Below are positions 56,688 to 64,000 of a stretch of 64,000 nt of DNA, one piece after another (position 1 is the first letter of the stretch; every line of letters begins with the position of its first letter). The translations under genes were made by a program, and so were the position numbers. The notes below the pieces were generated by a model. That model did no database searches, was not told where the DNA came from, and worked only from the letters and a program-made list of their open reading frames with translations. The stretch is from Pseudevernia furfuracea (Eukaryota; Ascomycota; Lecanoromycetes; Lecanorales; Parmeliaceae): contig JAIUPT010000033.1 in the NCBI GenBank assembly GCA_022315425.1, forward strand, positions 1,302,001-1,366,000, written 5' to 3'.

Positions 56688-59303
56688 ATGACAACCCTCC
56701 ATGACCATATCTTTGCCTCAGTCTTTCCTCCGCCAAGCGAGGTTGACGTCCCCACTCCTACCGCTACTCTCATCCTAGGCTCTTCTAGCTTTGGAGAACC
56801 GTTCGGTTCACAGCATACAAATGCCTCACAACCTGGCACGGAGACCGGAGCTGCGGAGCAAATCAAATGGGACCGAGCATGGCACACAGCAACTACCTTT
56901 CTTTCCCTTCGAGACGAACCCATCAACGCGGAACAGGATGAGGAGACCTTGAAGGGCAGATGGATTAAACCTGCGGAACCAGAGACCTCGAAGGCTCTTG
57001 CATACCTCTTGTCGGAGAGCTCCCGCGGACGCCAGATCCGGACAGAGTCAAATTCTGATGACCTGCTACGATGGTACTTCGAAGAGGTGGTGCTCGAGCA
57101 CTATGTCAAGCATGTCTTACCCGGCTTAATTCAGGTAATTGCAGAATAGAGCGAAAACCGAATCGTATCTGATGCCTCTTAGATCCTTAGAAAGGGCCAG
57201 GTTCCCAATCCCTTGTTTGAGACTGGCCAGCATTTGCACATTGTAAAGTCGATCTACCTACACCCGTTGCAGAACCACATTGCCCAGACACTATCCAACG
57301 GCGGGAGAACAGAGCTCGCTCGCTTCGAGACAGACCTACACGGCCTCTTTATGCACACGTTGCCTCAAGATAAGTTAGTGGAGAATCTGTCCGGCTTCTT
57401 TGGACAGCAATGTTCTCTCATCCTGAATGGTGTCGAAAAGAACGGAATGGAAGATGTGGTGTCGTCGATCCCGGCTGTTCGCCAAAGAACGCTCATGCTT
57501 ATGCAGATGCTCCAAAGCGTGGGCTTTGGAGGCTATCAGGCTCAACGGATCTTCGCCGAAGTGATGTCTGGCATTCTAACATCGCATATCAAGTCTACAT
57601 ATGCAGGCGTTTGGACTTCGCCTTCCAGTGTTGTCGAGCAGTTGCAAGACTGGGTTGAGAATAGCTTTTCGCGCTTCGTTGTTGAGATTCTTTCATCTAT
57701 GAAAACAATCAACGCCTCAGCCACCGACGAGCTTATCGACGTAACCCATGCCGATGTTGAAAGGTGGCAAGAAATGGGTGTGAACCAGCTAGGTGCTTTA
57801 AGAACAGATGAGCTCTTTAATGTTATAGTGGAATGGGAAAATGGTAGTCAAGGTGCTATTGAGGATCTCAAGCGCTATGTGACTACCCCTTCATCCAGAA
57901 CATATCTCACGACTACATTTTCTAGTGCAGTCTCTTACCGTCTTCTTCAACCTGGAGCTTCCACTACAGAGATTCTTCAAGTCTACATATCGATCATCCG
58001 TGCTTTCACCCTCCTGGACCCTAAAGGCGTCCTTCTCGATCGTGTCGCTCGGCCAATCCGTCGCTATCTCCGTGAAAGAGATGATACAGTGACTATCGTC
58101 GTGGGCGGCCTACTCGCTGACCCTGAACATGAGTCGAGCGCTGGTGATGTGCTGCTGGAGCTTGCAGTAGAGATGAACAGGAGCACCTCCGCGAAAGGAG
58201 AAGACGAGGCTGATGACGGAGATCTCGATTACGACGATATGGGTTGGATGCCTGACCCTGTGGATGCTGGACCTGAATACAAGAAGTCGAAAAACTCCGA
58301 CGTCATTGGCTCTTTGATTAGCTTGTTCGAATCCAAGGACGTTTTTGTCAAAGAATTCCAGAACATACTTGGCGAGCGCTTGCTTAAAAAGGAGTATGAG
58401 TTCGACAGAGAGATACGTGTCCTCGAACTGCTTAAGCTACGATACGGCGAAGCGGCGCTGCAAGCATGCGAAGTCATGCTTCGAGATATTCTCGACTCCC
58501 GACGGGTCGATACCTTCATTCATAAAGACAAAGAACTCAAGCTGAATGATGAATCCACGCCGGAGCTGCATACGAGAATCCTCTCCCACCTTTTCTGGCC
58601 ATCACTTCACTCCGAAACCTTCCTCATCCCCCCAGAAGTCGAATCTCTCCAATTTCGCTACTCCACGGGCTTTGAACACCTCAAACAGTCCCGCAAACTA
58701 ACCTGGCTCCACGCCCTCGGCCAAGTAACAGTGACCCTCGATCTCGAAGATCGCACCATGACCGAAGAAGTGCAAACATGGCAAGCCTCCGTCATCTATG
58801 CCTTCCAACCCTCACCTTCTGAAGACCCATCCACCCCCATCACCAGAACCTTCGATGACCTCGTCGAAACCCTCCAAATGACCGACTCCCTTCTCCACAA
58901 CGCCCTAACCTTTTGGATCGGTAAACTCGTCCTCAAACAGACCTCCACCTCCCCACCTACCTACACAGTCCTCGAAACCCTCTCCGACGAAGACGCCGCC
59001 CACCCAGGCACCACGTCCGCCGCCATCGCTGCAGCAGCCGAAACCGCAACATCTGCCGCCGCGCCCGCGGTATTGAGCGAGCATGAAGTGGCACAGGAGA
59101 AAATGGAGGTGTATTGGCAGTATGTGGTTGGTATGTTGACGAATCGCGGGCCGATGCCGCTGCAGCAGATTGTTATGATGCTGAAGTTTACGGTGCCGGG
59201 AGGCTTCCCGTTTGGGAATGAAGAGTTGAAGGATCATCTCGAGGAGGAGGTGAGGGGGGGGAAGTTGGATTTTGCGGGGGGTGATTATAGGATGAAGCAT
59301 TGA
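56688..59303 (+). CDS. APC2: Anaphase-promoting complex subunit 2 (cullin-like)
   Basis: Two exons, 56688-57134 and 57183-59303, give 855 aa. The 48-bp intron (GTAATT...TCTTAG) joins VLPGLIQ to ILRKGQVPNPLFETGQHL. The cullin homology region reads DVFVKEFQNILGERLLKKEY followed by FDREIRVLELLKLRYGEAAL, then FLIPPEVESLQFRYSTGFEH and LTWLHALGQVTVTLDLEDRT. The last 65 residues fit the APC2 winged-helix C-terminus (MEVYWQYVVGMLTNRGPMPL). An acidic loop (EDEADDGDLDYDDMGWMPDP) precedes the cullin part. With Apc11, APC2 forms the catalytic core that ubiquitinates securin and cyclins. The length is normal. Confidence 0.92.
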
Positions 59304-59577
59304 GTTGTTTGATGATGTTGATGATACCCTGAGGTGCGATGCCAGCAGCGATTGTTGCGTGTATATGAGACAGTGATGAAGAAACAAGTAGCGACGGTAC
59401 TCCAGGCTGAAGTACGGTATCATTCAGATGCAAGAATGCTCGATGCCCTGATCAATGTCTATTCAAGAAAATCCATAATCTCATGCCTGGAAATGACACC
59501 TCGCTATGCAATTTCATAATCGTTACACCATGCATATCCAACCACATGGCGATACACCTGACCTTGTCTCCAGGCGC

Positions 59578-61155
59578 CTAGAACACCGTACTCCTCTGCT
59601 TCGTCAACCTCCCTCCGTCTCCAGCCGCCGCTCCACCTCTCAGGCTCCAGAAACTCTTCTTCGGCAGCACCGCCGGTCTCCCATTCGGCCTTCCAGCAGC
59701 ATTTCCAAAGAAAGTACTCGAAACGGCCGAAGGACCTATATACCCACTCGCGGATGCTATATCTGGTGGACGCAGATACGGCCCCGAAGAAGACGGAGGA
59801 GGGCGGAGATTCGAAGCTACATAAGGATTTGAGGTGTAGGGGATGGATGCACTATGCGGTCGTTGCAGCGGCGCTGGAGGGTAGGATGTCACGGCGAGAT
59901 GTTGTTGAGGTTGCGGCGCAAGCTGAGGCACCGGTCTCTGGCCGAGCTGCTGCAGGCTTTGCTTTTGCTCCTTCCCGTAGACTTTCTTGAGGCGTTCGGT
60001 CTCTCGATCTATTTCCTTCTGCTTTTCCCGTGCTTTTCGCTCTTCTTCTTCTAGCATCCGCTTCACGCGTTTGGTCTCGGCTTGCTCGGCGCGCCGGCAG
60101 TCACGCTGTTCAGCTTCGACTGCTTTGCGGAGACGGGCGGTTTCGAGATCGAGTTCCCATTGGGAGCGGGGGTCTGTTGGTGGGGGGCGGGCGGAACCGG
60201 GGGGCGGAGTGGTAGGGTCCGAGGGTAGGGAGGAGTGACGGTGTCGTCGAGGTGGGAGGTCGGGGTTTGCAGGGTGGCTGAGGGAGGCAGCGGCGGAGTT
60301 GTGTTCGGCGCTGGAGCGTCTGGAGGGGGTTTCGGTGATATTGAAGGCTTCGCGGATACTGCTGCTGAAACACTCGCGGATGACGATTGCGCCGAGTAAG
60401 AGGACTACTTCGAGACCTTTGAGGTCTTCCATTTCGACGCGCGAGAGGTTGGGTTCGTAGATGGTGATTTCCTTGAAATGGCGGAACAGAGCGATGGTGA
60501 TGTCTGGTTCCCTGTTCCGACGCTTGCTACCGTCTGGATTGGTGGACTTGCCGGACAGGGTACATACGTAGTCTTTTGAGAGCTTTCCATCTTTCTTCCA
60601 TTTGAACCCGAGCTTGGGTGTTGTTTCTGAGGCGGTAGGGTCATTTTGTGTTCGGTCTAGGGCGGATGTAGATGGTTTCCGAAAGCTCTGTTGAGGCATT
60701 TCAAAGTCCCAGTATCCTGTAGATCCCCACCCTCCAGCGTGCCATTTGATGATGATTTGCTGATCAGGGTTGTATAGCTGGACAGTAAATTCTGTAGGCA
60801 TCACTGGCTGAGGTGGTGGAGGCACCCCGCCGTTGAGCCGTATCTGCTCTTGTGATAGGTTTGGCTGCGTCCATTCTGGGATGAGGAGAACTTCGCCAAA
60901 GAGTATGTCGGGATTATAGCTATCGTATAAGGCTACCGCGTATCGGTTTCTCGAGCCTGGTAAGGAAGGGTCTGGATGACGAAGAGAGTATTCGGGCAAG
61001 GCGTCTGAGCCGTAGTGTGAAAGGAGTACTGAGGCATTGTGCTTGACGCCGTCGTTTGATGATCGCAAGTAGAACGCTGTATGAGAGTATCAGCAAACCG
61101 ACAAGATGGTGAATTTCCGAGACATAGACTCACTGGGAAGATTCTCGTCGAGCAT
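59578..61155 (-). CDS. Conserved Pezizomycotina protein with basic coiled coil (506 aa), unknown function
   Basis: Two exons: 61134-61155, which is only 22 nt (MLDENLP plus one base), and 59578-61076. The 57-bp intron runs GTGAGT...ATACAG and restores MLDENLPTFYLRSSNDGVKH. Residues 1-230 form an ordered domain: SRNRYAVALYDSYNPDILFG, EVLLIPEWTQPNL, TEFTVQLYNPDQQIIIKWH, STGYWDFEMPQQSFRKPS and NLSRVEMEDLKGLEVVLLLG. The beta-rich pattern suggests a C2- or immunoglobulin-like fold (inference). Residues 290-370 are a charged coiled coil (KRMLEEEERKAREKQKEIDR). The tail is Pro/Ser-rich and ends LTKQRSTVF. The family is conserved in filamentous ascomycetes as far as I recall, but has no assigned role. 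Confidence 0.8.
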
Positions 61156-62555
61156 CTTCTTGACAAGGGTTGCATGCACTTTGCATTTGGAAGGATGCGA
61201 GAGAAGAAAGGCGAAGGGATACGGATGAACAACGAAGGTGTTATATGGAGGTCAAAGACAAGGATGTACAGCCTTGGTGGTAAGTGGTGACGAGTCAATA
61301 GGCAGTGATGGAGTGAGCCTGACTCTGAGACATGAAGCTTCGTCTTTCGCTCTCGGGGTTTCGCTTTCGGTATGGCGTGGCGGAGCGGGATTCCATTTTT
61401 AGACCGGTCGCAGATCATCAGATCATCAGATCATCATCAGGCACATGGAGATGGTCTCAATCTCCTCACTTCTACATACTCATATCAGAATGTTGTGCAG
61501 TGTTGATCCGTGATATAATAAGTTACAAGAATAAATTGTGTGCTTCCAAGGGAAAACAGATCCATTCTGCTATGTTTTGCGTATGCAATTGCAAGCACTG
61601 GGCCAAGTCAAGTATGTTGTTGCACGTGTTGGTAGGTAGAAAGGCGCGACTTTCTCGTGGGAAGCTACGATGGTGAGTTAAGGATATCTGCATTACGTTC
61701 TCCCAAAAGAAACGCGCGGCTTTCATGTTTCTCTTTGCGAAGCCAAGTTGAAGCACCCCAAGGTAAAAGAGATTGAATGCCGCGAGGCAACAGGCCAACC
61801 GGGCGACTGAAGCTGGAGTAAACAAAACCCGAGAAGGTGGTGTTCTTTCTATGAACACTTGAGTAACTTTGAGACGAGTGGATATCCTTACAACGGTTAT
61901 CAAACCGAGACGAAACAGGAAAATCGAATCACAGATCGAGGATTGCCGCCATGAGGCTCCTTGCAGCATAAAGGATTCCTTGGCGATCCCGACAGTACGG
62001 TTCCCCAGCTATCATGCTGCCACGACGCCATGCTGCCACGCTGCCACGCAGCGCCTGGGAAAACACTCTCCTCTCCTCCCCCCCTCTTCTTTCTCCCCGG
62101 CGCTTTCTCTCTTGCTACAATATGTAAATCTTGCTAGTATCAAGCAACTTCGCACTTCTCTTCTATCAGTCCTTTGAAGTGGTCTGTAGCCTTCGATTTC
62201 TCAAAATTTCCTACCCTTTCCAAGACCACAAGGTTGTGTAACACAAGGCTACACAGTGTTGTAGCTCATACCACAATTACCATTTCGCGCTACGCGTCAG
62301 AATTATCTCCATTCTCCCTCCATAGTCCTGGAGAATCACGCCACCTCTGGCTTTCCTTTCATAACGCCGCTCTCCCAGGATCAAAGTGGACGGATTACGC
62401 AGCCTTCCGTACTGGAGCACCACCCCCTTGATCCTAGGTGGGACCAAGTGTCACACAACCAACCCCTACTGTACCGCCATCATTATCGATCTAGATTTTG
62501 GCCTCCTTTCTGCCTTGACTTGGACTGCAATCTTGATATAGGTCCCACAAACACC
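61156..62555. other. Intergenic, 1.4 kb
   Basis: This is the divergent spacer upstream of the previous gene. It holds an ATCATCAG microsatellite near 61416-61440 and a repeated ATGCTGCCACG motif near 62013-62050. Frames at 61332-61676, 61869-62177 and 62174-62431 have no support. CT-rich DNA near 62065-62110 looks like fungal promoter sequence. Confidence 0.5.
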
Positions 62556-62732
62556 ATGTCAAACATGACCGATGGAACGAAGGCTGGGATAGGCGTTGGT
62601 GCCATTGTGGGGATATTGGCACTAGCTGCAATCGTGGTTTGGATTCTCATCTGCACACAAAGCAGGGTCACAGCTTTCCCAGAGCGGCGAGACAAGCAAC
62701 GAGCGAGGGGTACCTATGAGATGGAGGTTTGA
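62556..62732 (+). CDS. Small single-pass membrane protein (58 aa), tentative
   Basis: The frame starts at an ATG with good context (ACACCATGTC). A short polar N-terminus (MSNMTDGTKAG) is followed by one clear membrane helix (IGVGAIVGILALAAIVVWIL) and a basic tail with RRDKQRARG, so positive-inside rules place the tail in the cytosol. It may be a complete micro-gene or the last exon of a surface protein whose upstream exons I could not find. No family is recognised. Confidence 0.4.
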   Translation: MSNMTDGTKAGIGVGAIVGILALAAIVVWILICTQSRVTAFPERRDKQRARGTYEMEV

Positions 62733-64000
62733 CGTCGCCAAAAGAGAGGAGCCGCGATGATGCACTCAGGCAGCAGTCAAACTTCCAGAACACTTGGCAA
62801 CTCTGATTGCTTGGGTGCCCTTGCTGCGGGAAGCGTGAGCATAAAGAGAAGAACGCCATGAAGCCGCTCTAAATGAACCCTGCTATCATGAACGAGTCCA
62901 CTGGCATGGTGCCTGACTGTTGCACAAGACAGATCGTGCCGGAACCACAAAGAATTCCAATATCCACCAGCCTGCCTTGCCGCATTGGTGGAGCTCACGG
63001 AGCTAGAGGTAATAGGCACACCAAGGAAGATATTCATTACAGCAAATGGATGGGTGGAGATCAACGTACACACAAGAAGGTCAAGCACTGGTCTTTACAC
63101 AGGGGGCACGATCAGGCGGGCGAAAAGACTGAACACTCTAAGCTCGATTTAGATGGAGGTTTCGACTTCCGTAATGCTATAGCAAGGCCAGCTATCTGGA
63201 GAAGCGACAATTCTGAGAGGTCTCATATTTCCGCTCCTTCACACCTTTGCGGCTGCCAACCAGAATCAACGGGTAGTTCGTGTTGAAACTTCTGGATGAA
63301 GATTATTCGACGAAGGGAAAGACTCTCCTTTATTCAAGATGACAGGTATTCAAAATTCGTCCCGCGACAGTGGTCACTCTTTGTGGCAGCGCAACTTCAA
63401 TCTTTACTACATTCTCTTCCATCGATCTACAATTAAGACGCGCCTAGTGGATACAACTACCAGCACGATCCATTCAAAGTCCAGCCAACAGCGGAACATT
63501 GGCGGAGAATATTCCTTTTTGAGCGGATTTGAACCCTGTCCTTTCCACTCTCCACTCTCCGCTCGCTCAATCCCACCAAAGTTATCACCAACGCTCGAGG
63601 CATCCATTGCTCTCGGTCGCGCCCTTTCAATACCAGTCCCCTATCCACTTCTCGCCATAGTCAGCATATCAGGACGGATAATCAAACCCTCATCATAGAA
63701 GGCCGCCTCATCCACGCTCACAAAGTCCAAACCACCAACTGCGATACGTGAGAATGGCGCATCAACCCCCTCAACTTCGGCATCCGAGTCGACGAATCCC
63801 GGATGGGTACAAGGAGTTCTTCAATGCCAACATCCATCTTGATATCAGCCTTTTCCTCATCGAAATTGCGGACGAAGGGGGTCCCTGGGACGGCTGGACG
63901 CTGTATGCGGTTAGGAATCTGATGTACTAGTACACTGCTGAGGCGAGGGATCGGACGCCGTATTTCCAGGTGGCGTTTGTGAGGAAGGAGAGGACGGCGG
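62733..64000. other. Right edge, unresolved; possible partial gene after 63700
   Basis: No complete gene can be modelled. From about 63690 the DNA looks coding on the plus strand. One frame gives NQTLIIEGRLIHAHKVQTTN up to a GTGAGA donor-like site near 63746. Another gives EFFNANIHLDISLFLIEIAD, then WDGWTLYAVRNLMY before a TAG at 63928-63930, and reopens as YTAEARDRTPYFQVAFVRKE to the edge. It may be a gene whose body lies to the right, or a broken copy. Confidence 0.3.

Noticed and set aside
1..64000. tRNA, rRNA, CRISPR array or biosynthetic gene cluster
   Set aside because: Visual reading found no cloverleaf with intact arms, no rRNA-like block, no spaced repeat array and no backbone synthase. 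A tRNAscan or antiSMASH run would be decisive.

Overview
The window is chromosomal DNA of a filamentous ascomycete (Pezizomycotina; a Dothideomycete would fit, but the class is a guess). Genes lie on both strands. They are split by short GT-AG introns, mostly 43-94 bp, and separated by 0.3-2 kb. The set includes clear fungal families: a Zn2Cys6 regulator, Nup159, an NNP nitrate transporter, Gup1 and a Ser/Thr-rich wall protein. I rebuilt most gene models by joining open frames at splice sites; the joins keep frame and restore known family sequence.

Layout. 0-6 kb: the 5' part of a dimeric alpha/beta-barrel protein (-) and a six-exon Zn2Cys6 transcription factor (+). 6-12.4 kb: nucleoporin NUP159 (-), divergent from the proteasome beta-2 subunit PUP1 (+). 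13-18 kb: small or lineage-specific genes, namely a 104-aa protein, a 174-aa secreted protein, a basic protein and a coiled-coil protein. 18.4-21.9 kb: a 1140-aa helical plus Ser/Pro-repeat protein (-). 22.8-24.7 kb: a D-serine dehydratase-type PLP enzyme (+). 24.7-28.3 kb: a nitrate transporter behind about 1.9 kb of upstream DNA with GATA-factor and NirA-type motifs. 28.7-32.7 kb: ARP4 (-), divergent from the MBOAT protein GUP1 (+). 32.75-35.9 kb: a gene-poor stretch with a frameshifted rhodopsin-domain membrane-protein relic and a short terminal-inverted-repeat element. 35.9-38.3 kb: a conserved 787-aa protein. 39.6-44.8 kb: an FAD monooxygenase (+), a MYND/DUF4470 protein (-) and a probable mitochondrial membrane protein (-). 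45.3-49.4 kb: a HECT ubiquitin ligase (-). 50.5-52.7 kb: a GPI-type repeat wall protein (-). 54.6-59.3 kb: REI1 and APC2 (+). 59.6-61.2 kb: a conserved unknown with a 22-nt first exon (-). 62.5-64 kb: a small membrane ORF and an unresolved right edge.

How the genes relate. Most are housekeeping genes with unrelated jobs: nuclear export, proteasome, chromatin remodelling, ribosome maturation, cell-cycle proteolysis and ubiquitin ligation. I see no biosynthetic cluster, CRISPR array, rRNA, recognisable tRNA or autonomous transposon. The least ordinary material is the relic/TIR stretch at 34.7-35.8 kb, the recently expanded 96-bp repeat in the wall-protein gene, unusual splicing (a GC-AG intron, 18- and 23-nt microexons, a stop-free 57-nt intron, a 441-nt intron), and short repeats and hairpins between genes. 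I found no convincing new multi-gene system.
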